Part shown: in pieces, positions 34,226-45,266 of the stretch
Position numbering within the stretch: position 1 is the first letter of the stretch
Layout of the letters: every line of letters begins with the position of its first letter
From: Callorhinus ursinus
Lineage: Eukaryota; Chordata; Mammalia; Carnivora; Otariidae
Direction: 5' to 3'
Length of the DNA stretch: 64,000 nt
NCBI RefSeq assembly: GCF_003265705.1
Contig: NW_020312867.1
Location: 11,321,228-11,385,227, forward strand
Notes under the pieces: generated by a model
The model's database searches: none
What the model was told of the DNA's origin: nothing
Seen by the model: only the letters and a program-made list of their open reading frames with translations
Position numbers and translations under genes: made by a program

Positions 34226-34866
34226 GAAGCATGTTTTTCAAACAATAAATTAACACCCCATGAACATGAATAGAGAAATCAATTCACGGAGCTGGGGCCA
34301 GCAATTATTTTAACTAAAAAATAAAAGAATGCAACGGACTAGAATAAGCTAGAATATAAAATGCATTGCTCCTAGTGCAAATAGATATTATCTCATGAAA
34401 TTTTTCCGTTAAAAATATGTAGTTCTTGGCAATACTATCGAGACTGATCTACAGATTCAATGCAATCACTATCAAAATCCCATCTGCCTTTCTGGCAAAA
34501 GTTGACAAAATGATCCTAAAATTCAAATAAAAATGCAAAGGACCAGAATAGCCAAAACAATCTTGGAAAAGAACAAAACTGGAGGACTCGTGCTTTCCAA
34601 TTTCAAAACTTAATACAACGCTATAGTAGTTAAGATATCCGGGCATAAGGATGGACAACTAGATCTATGGGACAGAACAGAGAATCCAGAAATAAACCGT
34701 AACATTTATGGTCAGGTGATTTTCAACAAGGGTGCCAGGACAATTCAATGAGGAAAGAATAGTCTTCAACAAATGGTGCTGAGAGAACTGGAAATCACAC
34801 ATTAAGGAATGAAGTTGGACACCTACCTCACACCATATACAAAAATTAACTCAAAACCAATCAAAG

Positions 34867-35090
34867 AATACCTGGGTGGCTCAGTCGGTTAAGCGTCTGC
34901 CTTCAGCTCAGGTCATGATCCCAGGGTCCTGGGATCGAGTCCCACATTGGGCTCCCTGCTCAGCGGGAAGCCTGCTTCTCCCTCTGCCTGCCACCGTCTC
35001 CCCCCGCCCCCCCCCCCGCCTGTGCTTGCTCTCTGGCTCCCCCCCTCTCTCTCTCACAAAAAAAAAAAAAAATTTAAAAAAAAAAAAAAA
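34867..35090 (+). mobile_element. SINEC in L1, with C-run
   Basis: Head ATACCTGGGTGGCTCAGTCGG (first bases lost). Middle has CCCCCGCCCCCCCCCCCG, tail of two A runs. Target repeat AATCAAAG on both sides. Confidence 0.92.
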
Positions 35091-35120
35091 ATCAAAGACC
35101 CAAAACTACAAAACTCTTAG

Positions 35121-35222
35121 GAGTGCCTGGCTGGCTCAGCTGGATGGGCATGTAACTCTTGATCTCGGATTCATGAGTTCGAGCCCCACGTCAGGTATAG
35201 ACTACTTAAAAAAATAAAAAAT
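35121..35222 (+). mobile_element. SINEC short form in L1
   Basis: Head GAGTGCCTGGCTGGCTCAG, GAGTTCGAGCCCCACG, short tail. Target duplication ACTACAAAACTCTTAG (35,105) and ACTATAAAACTCTTAG (35,223). Confidence 0.92.
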
Positions 35223-35381
35223 ACTATAAAACTCTTAGAAAACATAGGGGCAACATATAGGAAAAGGTAAATCTTCGCGACTTTGGGTTAGGCAACGGTT
35301 TCTTAGATATAACATCAAAACCACAAGCAACAACAACAAAATAAGTAAATGAGACTTGACCAGAATTAAAAACTTGTGTTT

Positions 35382-35581
35382 TGGGTGCCTGGGTGGGCTC
35401 GGTCAGTTAAGCACCCGACTCTTGATTTTGGCTCAGGTCATGATCTCAGGGTTGTGAGATCTGAATCCCATGTCAGGCTCCATGCTCAGCAGGGAGTCAC
35501 TTGAGATTCTTACCCTCTCCCTCTGCCCCTCACCCGGCTTGCATTTTCTCTCTAAAATAAATTAAATCTTTAAAAAAAACC
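35382..35581 (+). mobile_element. SINEC (older variant) in L1
   Basis: Head GGGTGCCTGGGTGGGCTCGG with the CTCTTGATTTTGGCTCAGG variant. Flanked by AAAAACTTGTGTTT and AAAAACTTTTGTTT. Confidence 0.92.
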
Positions 35582-36355
35582 AAAAACTTTTGTTTCAAAA
35601 GGACATCAGAAAGTAAAAGGTAACCTATAAAATGGGGAAAATTTATAAACTTTTTATCAGGTAAGAGACTGGTACATAAAACATTAACAATAAAAAGACA
35701 ACGACCCAATTTAAAAATGGGCAAAGGATTTGAATAGACATTTCCCCAAAGACATTATATAAATGGCCAATAAGCACATGAAAAAAGACCCCCCCCCTTA
35801 GTCATTAGGGAAATGCAAATGAAATCCGCAAGGAGATAACACTTCATACCCACTAGAACGGCTATCACCAAATAGGCAATAACAAGTGCTGGTGAGGATG
35901 TGGAGAAATTGCTACTGTCAAATTGCCGACCCACCTACTTTGAAAAAGTTTGGCAGTTCCTGAAAATGTTAAACATAGAATTATCATATAACCCAGTAAT
36001 CCCACACTTTGATATTTATCCAAAAGAACAGAAACATGATCACACAAACACGTGTACAGGAACACGCACAGAAGCATTATTCATAGCAGCTACAACGTAG
36101 AAACACCCCAAATGTCCAACGGACTAATACAGCACTGACACATGCCACAACATGGATAAATCATAAAAACATGCTAAAAGCCCATCACAAAAGAACACAT
36201 ATGGTATGATTCCATTTATATGAAATGGATAAGGATAAAGCAAATCCACAGAAACAGTGTAGGGTCGTGGTTGCCAGAAGCGGAGGGGAGGGAAGAATGG
36301 GGACTGACCACTAATAGGTACGGGGTTTTCTTTTTGGGCTGATAAAAATGGTTTG

Positions 36356-36536
36356 GGGGCGCCTGGGTGGCTCAGTTCGTTGGGCGACTGCCTTCGGCTC
36401 AGGTCATGATCCTGGAGTCCCGCCTCGGGGTCCCTGCTCGGCGGGGAGTCTGCTTCTCCCTCTGACCTTCCCCCCTCCCGTGTGCTCTCTCTCTCTCATT
36501 CTCTCTCAAATAAATTTAAAAAAATCTTTAAAAAAA
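36356..36536 (+). mobile_element. SINEC in L1
   Basis: Head GGGGCGCCTGGGTGGCTCAG, lacking the GGGATCGAG segment. Target duplication AAAAATGGTTTGG on both sides. Confidence 0.93.
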
Positions 36537-36625
36537 AAAAATGGTTTGGAAATGAAAAGTGGCAGTGGCTACAACTCAGTGTACATACTAAAACTGAAGC
36601 ATACCCTTTAAAAAAGGTGAGTTTT

Positions 36626-37985
36626 ATGGAATAACAACTCAGTAAAGTTTGTTGTTGTTGTTGTTTGCAGGTTATTCTGTGTCAAGAGTTCCTTCCCCAC
36701 CATTCCCTCAGAACCTCATGCAGTTCCTTTACCATAGGATAGTATGGATAAATAACCTTTCCAACTCACAGGCGGAGTCGTGTATGGATTTCATGACCAG
36801 ATCACAAACTCAATTCGGGGCATCACAACTAATTTTTTCATGAAATAGGAGTGTAAGATTTCAGAATACACAGCATACAAAGTTATGTACGGTTTTTGTG
36901 AAACTTGTTTGAGATGCACACAAACACGATGCATATATACTTATCAATGAAAGTGAGTCAGTCAAAACAAAGACTGGAAAATGCATTTCAGGAGTTGACT
37001 GACACCTGACACCTATTCAAAACAAAACAAAAAAATAAGGGTGAGAGTTTAAGAGTTGAAACAGAAATTGGAGAGAAAAAAAAAGTTGAAGCCAGTCTGG
37101 AGCACTGCCCTAAGCACTGAACTAAATGCTAGGAAAAGTGAGCTGGACCCCGTCTGCTTTTACCGCCCAAGTAATAATATGATTCCCTAGCCCATCCACT
37201 CCCGCCAGGGCTTCCAAGGGGGTGCAGAGCAGCATCTGGGGCCCCTGGTCAATGAGCCCACAGCTGATCCCACAGGGAGTTCGAGAGGTGAGGGTGCCAA
37301 CCCATCATTTGAAGCTGGGGGGAGGGGTGGGGACGCAGGCTGCAGGATGGGCAGCCTGGACGTGCAGGGCCTGAACTCACACCGGGTGTCAGGAAGCAGG
37401 TGCAAAAAGCAGAACTTCAACAGAAGAGGCAAATCGAGATTGCTAGAGTATTCAGTTTATCTTCACAGGGATGAAAGAGAAAGGAAGGGAAACAAGAAGC
37501 CACAAAAACTTCTCTGAGGGAGAGCACATTTTCAAAGACTGCGGGTCAGAATCCCCAACACAAAAGATGCCAGGAGCTGCACAATACGATAGCATGGTTA
37601 GAAAAGAGGCCCTGGGGATGAACCTGAAGATAAGACAGAACTCCTATAATTCCCCCTGGCAAGAAATTTGAGGTCATCCTCAAATCAGCAGGGAAACTGA
37701 ACTTCTTTGTGGAGAATTACCACAATAACAGGGACAGATTCTACCAAGGATTTTTGTGGCACACAAAATTCCAGGGTCAATGTCAAGGTCACAAACTTTG
37801 TTCATTCAAAAACATTATGTATATATAATACTGCAATTTAGTGAAAAAGACCTTGAAAAGAGGACACGTCTTCAATATCATTAAAGATTATATACAATAA
37901 TGCATTCCAGTAAAAACTGACTAAAAGGACTGTCACATTAAAACCTGTTCTATAAATACTAATTTATTAAGAAAAAGAAACGTAT
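36626..37985. other. Unassigned sequence with small (TTG)n
   Basis: A (TTG)5 microsatellite lies at 36,650-36,664. The rest is anonymous. Minus-strand C-rich frame 37,187-37,432 and plus frame 37,471-37,671 are unsupported. Confidence 0.4.
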
Positions 37986-38104
37986 GGGGCACCTGACTGG
38001 CTCAGTCAGGACAGCATGCAACTCTTGATCTCGGGGTAGTGAGTTCAAGCCCCTCACTGGGCACAGAGCCTAATTTAAAAAAAAAAGAGAAAAGAAAAAG
38101 GAAA
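37986..38104 (+). mobile_element. SINEC short form
   Basis: Head GGGGCACCTGACTGGCTCAG, GAGTTCAAGCCCC, A/G-rich tail. Flanks AAGAAACGTATG and AAGAAATGTATA. Confidence 0.85.
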
Positions 38105-38134
38105 AAAGAAATGTATAAGAAAAAAACCCCAAAT

Positions 38135-38308
38135 GGGGGCTCCTGGATGGCTCGGTTAAGCATCTGACTTCTGCTCAGGTCATAATCTTGGGGTCCTGGG
38201 ATCGAATCCCATGCAGGGCTCCCTGCTCAGCGGGGAATCTGCTTGAGATTCCCTCTCTCCCTCTACCTTGTACGTTCTCTAAAATAAATAAATCTTTAAA
38301 AAAAATAA
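38135..38308 (+). mobile_element. SINEC
   Basis: Head GGGGGCTCCTGGATGGCTCGG, TTGAGATTCCCTCTCTCCC variant, tail AAATAAATAAATCTTT. Confidence 0.88.
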
Positions 38309-38987
38309 CTTTTTATTTTGTTAGGACACGGATTTTGGCTAACATAACTACCCTGAGTAATACAGGTGGTTGGTTCTAAGATATATAGACTGCAATCAGG
38401 TACTTTCTCTATTCTTGCTCTTTACCAGTGGGAGGAAGGGAGGGGCAAGGGGAAATCACCTCATTCTAAATAAATATTTTTAAATAAAGAGCAATAAACA
38501 AGTAATCTGCATTTATTAAGGAAAAAATCTAGAAAAAAGAAAGCTATAAAAGATCTGCATAAACCCAAAGATTTATGTTCACAAACAGAATAATTCACTA
38601 GAAAGATGATGAGTCTTCCCAAATTTATATACATTTAATAAAATTTCCCATTATTTTGAAACCCTAAAATGAAAAATACAGGATAAAAAAAAAAGAACAG
38701 AGCCTAGGCACTACCAGACAATAAAGCCTACTACAGAGTGATTATAATGATGAAAATACCAAGGTGATGGCAAAGGAATAGACAGATAAATGGAATGAAA
38801 CAGCAAGTCCCACAACGGATCTAAGGATTCAGCATATGATTAAGGTGTCATTTTATTTTAATAAGACAAGGATGAAAACGAATAAATGGTGCTAGAAAAA
38901 ATGTAGAGGAAAAAAATCATCCTTACTCCATGCCACACTCCAAGTATTAGATAACAGCCAAATATTTTTAAAAAGAACGAAGAAACA
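38309..38987. other. Probable old L1-derived A/T-rich sequence
   Basis: Phrases such as CTAGGCACTACCAGACAATAAAGCC and GATGGCAAAGGAATAGACAG suggest a decayed sense L1 ORF2 piece (about 38,560-38,970), but the match is weak. Confidence 0.4.
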
Positions 38988-39178
38988 GGGTCGCCTGGGT
39001 GGCTCAGTCATTAAGCGTCTGCCTTCGGCTCAGGTCACGATCCCAGGGTCCTGGGATCAAGCCCCGCATCGGGCTCCCTGCTCCGCGGGAGGCCTGCTTC
39101 TCCCTCTCCCACTCCCCCTGCTTGTGTTCCCTCTCTTGCTGTGTCTCTATCAAATAAATAAAATCTTAAAAAAAAAAC
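38988..39178 (+). mobile_element. SINEC, full length
   Basis: Head GGGTCGCCTGGGTGGCTCAG, tail CAAATAAATAAAATCTT plus poly(A). Confidence 0.92.
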
Positions 39179-39729
39179 AAACATATAAAGGAATATTAAT
39201 AAAATCTTGGGGTAGAGAAGGCACGAGAAAGAAAAAGATTGACAGATCTGAATTCAAAGCATAGACAAATATTTGCAACTTATGACAAAAAAAATGCAAA
39301 TCTTAATGGCTTATTTCTCAAACAGAGTGAAAGTAGGATTAAAATAACACATCCAGTAGCATCAACTTTACTCAAAGATTAAGGAGGAAAAATGTTTCAT
39401 ATTAAACCAAGCACTGATGTTTCTGGAATAGAATAAAAAATTCACATTATTTTTAGATAAAACAGAAGACTTAAAAGAAGTGCCATGCTTGTTATATTCC
39501 CTAACATTTCAAAATACGCATATATTCCCCATACCGTACTTCTGTGGAACAATTTGTGAATCAGTGTCTTTATATATTAAGAGTTCTCGATGATAAAATA
39601 TGAATTCAATAGAAAGTGTTCGGCACTGATGTCATCCATACCACTGAGAAGCAGAGGTAATCAAACTCTTACTAAAAAGGGCCAGAAAGCAAATACCTCA
39701 GGCCTGCAGGTCATATGGTGTTTCGAATG

Positions 39730-39835
39730 CACAGGCTGTGCTTCAGTAAAACCTGATTTACCAGAACAGGTGGGGGGCAGCATCCGAAATGCAAATTATC
39801 GGGTCCCACCCAGACCCTCTGAATGAGAAACTCTC
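39730..39835. repeat. MER5-like fragment
   Basis: GCAAATTATCGGGTCCCACCCAGACC followed by TCTGAATGAGAAACTCTC matches the interior of MER5-type elements. The ends are lost. Confidence 0.55.
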
Positions 39836-40232
39836 CAGTTTGAGTTCTACCACGTCAAACAAGTAAGAGATTGTACCCCCAAGTAGGGAATTTGCCTTTG
39901 GAGACAGCAAAGGATTTCAGCCAGCACTGCAGAGGGGACGAGAGAGCCAAACCAATTTGACTATATGAGGAACAGCAGTTCCAGCAGTGCTTTCCACCAG
40001 AAGAGGGGTGGAGAAGACCATCCACAGGGTCCTAACGCCACGGCCTCCTTGATGAAGGGATGGTCCAGAATGAAAACACTAATTCAAGTTTAATTTAATG
40101 AAGCTGGTGGCAAAGGAATATCACCTCAAAGGGAGACCATGCAAAAGAAAGGTCTATGTGTTGGGGGTGGTGTCTTTGTGGATGATTCCTACAGGAAATG
40201 CCAGGGGGAACTAACAGAAGGAACAAAGAACC

Positions 40233-40361
40233 CACAGCTCCTGGCTGGCTCAGTCGGTGGAGCGTGCCACTCTTGATCTCGGTCAGGGTTGTGGGTTCGA
40301 GCCCTATGTTGGGCGTTGGATGTAGAGGTTACTTAAAATCTTAAAAAAAAGGGGGGGGGAG
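40233..40361 (+). mobile_element. SINEC short form
   Basis: Head CAGCTCCTGGCTGGCTCAG, GGGTTCGAGCCC, tail AAATCTTAAAAAAAAGGGGGGGGG. Flanks GAACAAAGAACC and GAGCAAAGGACC. Confidence 0.85.
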
Positions 40362-40439
40362 GAGCAAAGGACCAAGCTGGGGTACACAGAAGAAACACCA
40401 TAGCCAGGAATGAAAAACAGGCCAGATAAGAGAAGGGGA

Positions 40440-40850
40440 GAAGCAAGAAGGATCCAGACCTCAGCCCCCTCAGATGTAAAGTGGGAACCAGAGTAATACC
40501 CATTTCCCAGGGCTGCCGTAATCAAAGGACATTAGTGAACACAGGAGGTGCTAGGCAGAGCACCTGGCACCCAACACTAGCTTCTCTACCCTCTTCTATG
40601 CCAACAGGAACGTACAAACCCAGAGCTTCAGACAAGACTTGGGAAGGGCAGTCTATCACTGAGGGCCCCAGATTACAGGAACTTAAGAGTAGAAATCAAG
40701 ACCCAAGAGTGAACTCAGGTAAGTTAACCAAACTCCAATTTCTTCATCGATAAAATGCAGCCCAGAACGCCTCTGCCTGCCAGTTGCTGGGACTAACAAT
40801 ATGGACCGCAAGTGTTCAACACAGAGCTGACGTGCAGTGTTAGTGGGCCC
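40440..40850 (+). repeat. MIR fragments, sense (two)
   Basis: CCTCAGATGTAAAGTGGG with AATACCCATTTCCCAGGGC and GAGCACCTGGCACCC (40,450-40,575), and TAAGTTAACCAAACTCCAATTTCTTCATCGATAAAATG (40,715-40,850), each follow MIR order in sense. Confidence 0.65.
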
Positions 40851-41564
40851 CCTAACTCCTGGGGCCCACTGTCCAGTCTTTCTTGGGTCCCCTCTACTGC
40901 CTGGAGAGGCTCCTAGAGGAGAAGTGCATTTTATTACTGCGAATGAAGAAGGCTTTCCTGACCACCGACCAGAGAAAGCCATGGTTTGGGGCGGCCAGGC
41001 AAGCAATGGCCCAAGGCAACTCTGACCCCCTCACGGAAGGACTCACTGAGGCTGCAGAGAAACAGTGAATAAGGAAGAACTGGAGTCAAAACGATGGCCA
41101 ACAGAAAGGCTGGGAGCCGCAATCTAAAGCTACTGAGCAGGGCACGGCAGTGAGGGTACTTGACTTAAGTCCAGAGTATGACCTTCTGTGAAATTATCCA
41201 TTGTTCACTACTGTGTTCATTACACTTGAATACTTAGATATTTCTGTATACAGCATATATGCAGATCATGCCTACCACACTTCCTGGGATATAGGAATTT
41301 TCAAAGGTCATTTTTGATGAATCCAGCTCTTTGCTTTTTGTGCTATCTTTAGATTCTAGGCCTGCATAACATGCAACCCCACTGAAGTAGAGCAAGAAAT
41401 GGCTTTTGAATAAATGAGTAAGATGGAACTCTCCTTCGTGGAGTACATTTTCAGGGGGCCCTAGAAGCCACCTACATCTGAGGTAAGGGACTTGCTGAGG
41501 TCAGAGGAGAGAATGAAGACTACGGACAACGAGAAGTTCTCAAAAAGATTTACATTTCCGTGGA
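40851..41564. other. Unassigned sequence
   Basis: Anonymous sequence with short overlapping open frames (40,837-41,122) on both strands. None has a domain. Confidence 0.4.
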
Positions 41565-42420
41565 GGAGGAGCTCCCCCAAACACCCACTCCCTCCCTTTA
41601 TGACTACATTTGGGTTTGTCAGGTTGGCATGACAACATGCCCTAAACCTGCTCCTCAGCCATCTCAGATATCTTGGGTTCCTTACATTCTAAGTGCTCAG
41701 GCCAAAAACTTGGACATTGCCCTCAACTCTCTTTTGTACATACCACCCCCACCTCGAATATCTGGTCTATCAGTGATCTCCTCAGCCCCACCTCAGAATC
41801 CCATCACTTCTCACCACCTCCACGACTACCCTCCATCACCCTGGTCTGACCACCACCCTCAGCCCTCACCCAGAGGTCACCCTGCTGCCCTGCCCTCCCT
41901 GCTTCTAGTTGATTCTCAAACAGCAATAACCAGCATGTCCCTGTTAAAAGCTAGGTCAGTCCCTGTCCCCTCTACTCAAAACCCTCCATCAGCTCCCATT
42001 CTCCTCAAAGTAAAATCCACAGACCTTACTGTCACATGGTCTTACATGATTCAACTCCCACTGTCTCTCTGACCCCAAAACCAAATGCTCTCCTCCTGCC
42101 TCAGGGCCTTTGCATCTGCTGCTGCCTCCACTGGGAACATTCTGTCCTCAGATATCCCCATGACTCACTTCCTTCACATCTTCACTCAAAGGTGACTCAG
42201 GCCTTCCCTGTCTATCCTTCCTAAAATTTCAGCTCCCACGCCAACACTTAATACCTTCAATCCTGCCAGATTCTTCAGGGCATGAAATCTCTTTGCCTCC
42301 TCATCCGAGTGTGAGCTCCATGTGGGCAGAGAATCTCCATGCAGCAACCAGAGCACCAAAAACACTGCCTGGCACACAGCAGGTTCTCAATAAATGTACT
42401 AAATATGTGAGTATCCTAAG
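41565..42420 (+). mobile_element. L2-like LINE 3' region, sense
   Basis: AAACCCTCCATCAGCTCCCATTC, TAAAATCCACAGACC, GCCTCAGGGCCTTTGCATCTGC, GTGAGCTCCATGTGGGCAGAGA and the 3' end CACAGCAGGTTCTCAATAAATG follow an ancient LINE order (L2 or a relative). The 170-codon open frame at 41,560-42,072 lies on this repeat and is a Pro/Ser-rich chance frame. Confidence 0.65.
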
Positions 42421-43929
42421 AAAAGTATAAGCTGCAAGCAAACCTCAATTATTCAAGTGTCAACGATCTAGAACCTACGACAAAATAACAGGCTAGAAAT
42501 AGCAAAGCTGGGGAGAAAAGGAAGACAGTGCCATAAGGCACACACAGTATGCCTTATGGTATCAGTAATACACAGCTCAGTAACGCACAGCTTAACCTGG
42601 AGCAGGAATGTTCCCTAGCAAAAGAATAAAAGCCCAGACAGGCGGCCCTCTGAGAAGAGAGTAACTGGAAGAACAGCTGGGAGTAAAGATGAATTAATGA
42701 GGTTAGCTGGCATTGGGAACTAACCAGTGTGTTGGGAGTTTTATAGGCAAGGCCTGGAAACAGGTCAGGGAAGGACTGTAAAATGTTTAAATTAAAAAAG
42801 AAGCCTAAGAAGATTAAGTAAAAATAAGTTTTTTAAAAAGCTTTCATTTACAAGTACAAAGCACTATGTAATTGCAAATTATGACTGCTGACTTTTAATT
42901 CCCTTAAGCAAAATGGGAAAATTCCTCAAGATACCAGTGATGCCAGAAAGGAGTCCCCAAAAGGATCCCAGCTTTGTCTTTAGAGACACTGAACAGGATG
43001 GCAATAGCCAATTCAAGACTTCTAATAATCCCAGACCTTGGGCTCCTTGAGGGCAAAAGACTGAATGTTACTCAACAATGATTTGTTCAACAGCACCTGG
43101 CACCAGATTAGCAGATGGACTACCGGAAGGCTATGTGAGCTCGTTCCTGTGACACCTAACTCCTGCACTACTAAGACCTCTAGCCTTTGCTACACAAACG
43201 AGACAATGTAGCTGGCATGAAACCTAGCAAAACCCTCTACAATATTCTAGCCAAGTACTTTCATAAGCATTTTTGAAACATCCTAACAGACATTAAAACT
43301 CAGCTTCATTAACGTTGCCACAGTCAGAAAATACAACTGCCATGCAACCATTTGAAAAAAGAAAAAAAGTCAACATGTAAAGTTCCTGAAATACCTCTTT
43401 CCTTTAAAAAAAAAAAAGAATCACTCCCCACTCAGAGCAAAAAAAAACCAAGAGAAATGCCCTGGAATTCAAAGAAAGAATCGGTCGCCATTTTGACAAA
43501 GGAAATGGTCTAGAAAGCAGCTCCCGCTCAGGCTGTCAGGTGAAACAGGTAGCTTGGCCGGACACACCTGCTCACCTCTTTCAACTAACAGGTGTGCCAT
43601 AAGGGTTTACACTGCACACCCACCGCTGGCCATTTAAAAGGCTGGTGCCCAAACGCTATTAAATTCTGCATAAAAGAGACCACTAGTGACAGGTTCACAA
43701 GTGATCCTGCTAGAGTCCACCATAACCCAGGACAGAATTCCGAATCTCTGAGCTGAAAGGCCCTTTATAAATCTCACCAGATTCCAGCACCTTCGGGGCT
43801 ATCCAGGGAAAGTCATGTGCGAGGGTAAAAAGGCAGGTGTAGACAACTGGAAACGGTGAGGCCCCAGCCCAACAGCATTCAAATGCAAAAACATAAAAAT
43901 AAAAAACCTTCAGCTATCCCTGATTCTTG
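42421..43929. other. Unassigned sequence with a small hairpin
   Basis: A perfect 10-bp inverted repeat, CCATAAGGCA (42,531) and TGCCTTATGG (42,550), surrounds a 9-nt loop. A decayed LINE 3' end may lie at 43,030-43,110 (GGGCTCCTTGAGGGCAAAAG). No gene recognised. Confidence 0.45.
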
Positions 43930-44035
43930 TCTCTGGCTTTAGAGAGGAAGAAACTGGCCGCGAGAAGTCACATGGCTAATTAATGACAGCTCAAACCAGA
44001 CTGCCTCGGGACTCCCGGTCCCATGTCCTCGCACA
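43930..44035 (-). repeat. Probable MIR fragment, reverse
   Basis: GAGGAAGAAACTGGCC, GAAGTCACATGGCTAAT and CAAACCAGACTGCC occur in antisense MIR order. Confidence 0.5.
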
Positions 44036-44721
44036 TCACCGGCCTTCTCAGCACACCCAAACGTCAGCAGGGGCAGCATCGCCCCCCTCCCATCTTCCAG
44101 CATTGCAAGAATAAAAGTAACAGCCCCCGCTGACGCCGCAGACCCAGAAATCAATTATGGGTGACTTTCTTCCACCTGCAGTTGCCCTCGTTTACCCTTT
44201 GCTCTGACAATCAAGAATTTCTCATCAGTCATGCTTAAAACCCCCAGCCTGTAGGCCGAGTTCCTGTCAGCTACCCACTCAAGGGTATATCGAGAGTCAA
44301 AGGACGGAGAAAATTCTGAGCCCTTAAAGTAGTCACACTCGAAAATGTCAATTTCTCCTTCCAGCAAGGTAGCAAGAAGGGGAATTCGCGACCCCCGGGG
44401 GAACAGGCCGAAGAGAAAGGCCCTGGGGTCCGAGCAGCGGCTTCTAAAATTACTTGGCGCAGCCTTTGTAGGAGAGAAGAAAGCAAAAAATGTACAAGGC
44501 ACCCCCCCCGCCGCCCTCTTGATGGCCTTGAATTCCTGGGGCGCCGGGATGTCCGCGCGCACCTCCCGCGGAGGGACGAGGGGAGAGCGACCCCAGGACG
44601 CGCGGGCCGAGAGCCCGGGAGGAGGCGGCGGCCGCGGCCAGCCGGTTCCCGGGGGACCCACTTGCCTCCCCGCGGCGCGGCCTGAGGGCCCGAGCGCGCT
44701 GCGGCTCCCGGGGCGGGCAGG

Positions 44722-44727
44722 GTGAGC
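44722..44727 (+). other. Candidate splice donor, plus strand
   Basis: GGGCGGGCAGG then GTGAGC matches a strong donor consensus within the CpG island. It would end a plus-strand first exon at 44,721. No partner acceptor could be identified. Confidence 0.35.
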
Positions 44728-44987
44728 GCCCAGGGGCCCGACCCGGGCCCGGCGGGGCGGCGGAGGCTGGGGGTTCGCCGGGCATCCACGGGCCCCGCGG
44801 CCACTCAGGCCCGCGGGTGCGGGGACCCGGGGGACCGGCCGGGGCTGGGGGGGCGCAGGCCGCGCCGCGGGGCCGGTGACAGCGCGCGGGTGCCGTGCCA
44901 GGCCGGCCTCGTGGGCGCGGCGGGCACCTCGCGGCCCGGCCCGGCAGGTGCGGCTCGCGGGCCGCGCGGGGGACGCGGCGGCCCGGC

Positions 44988-44993
44988 TCTCAC
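44988..44993 (-). other. Candidate splice donor, minus strand
   Basis: Read on the minus strand, GAGCTGCAGCCAG is followed by GTGAGAGCC, a near-perfect donor. A minus-strand first exon would run from near the YY1/GC-box region (about 45,1xx) through the GGC repeat to 44,994. Its intron would extend left across the rest of the window. Confidence 0.45.
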
Positions 44994-45050
44994 CTGGCTG
45001 CAGCTCACTGGGCTCCCGTCCTGCCGCCGCGCCTCGGCGCCGCAGTGCCA

Positions 45051-45051
<1 letters not shown>

Positions 45052-45087
<36 letters not shown>
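45052..45087. repeat. (CCG)12 trinucleotide repeat in CpG island
   Basis: Twelve uninterrupted CCG units (GGC on the minus strand) are followed by CCTCCGCCTCCGG. It lies between the candidate minus-strand donor and the YY1 element, so would fall in a first exon or its 5' untranslated region. Confidence 0.9.
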
Positions 45088-45089
<2 letters not shown>

Positions 45090-45120
45090 TCCGCCTCCGG
45101 TCCCCGCGACAGCCGCCTGC

Positions 45121-45134
45121 AAAATGGCGCCGCG
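45121..45134 (+). promoter_or_regulatory. YY1-type element
   Basis: AAAATGGCGCCGCG contains the ATGGCG core of YY1 sites found near transcription starts of CpG promoters. GC boxes follow directly. In the plus strand it could also place an ATG, but no recognisable protein follows. Confidence 0.55.
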
Positions 45135-45208
45135 GAGGGGCGGGCCGGGGGCGGGGAGCCGCGGAGCCGCCCGCCCCCGCGCCGGCCCGGGACCCACCTC
45201 CCTCTCCG

Positions 45209-45266
45209 CCCCCCCCCCCCCCCCCCCCCGCCCCCCCCCCGGGGGGGGGGCTCCCCCCCCCCCCTT
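45209..45266. repeat. Long C runs with an inverted G run
   Basis: About twenty Cs, a G, ten Cs, eleven Gs, CT, then twelve Cs. The G and C runs can pair or form quadruplex/i-motif structures. Exact lengths should be distrusted because such tracts are hard to sequence. Confidence 0.7.

Larger units (their letters stand above)
34410..36625 (+). mobile_element. L1, ORF2 3' part and 3' end, cut by four SINEs
   Basis: ORF2 landmarks in order: GATTCAATGCAATCACTATCAAAATCCC, TGGGACAGAACAGAG, ATGGTCAGGTGATTTTCAACAAGG, AATGGGCAAAGGATTTGAATAG, AATGCAAATGAAATC, GGTGAGGATGTGGAGAAATTG, then the 3' end GTGGTTGCCAGAAGC. SINEs at 34,867, 35,121, 35,382 and 36,356 carry target duplications of L1 sequence, so all are younger. 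The frame has many stops; it is inactive. Confidence 0.9.

Noticed and set aside
41560..42072. 170-codon plus-strand open frame
   Set aside because: It lies on an ancient L2-like repeat, is Pro/Ser-rich and has no recognisable domain.
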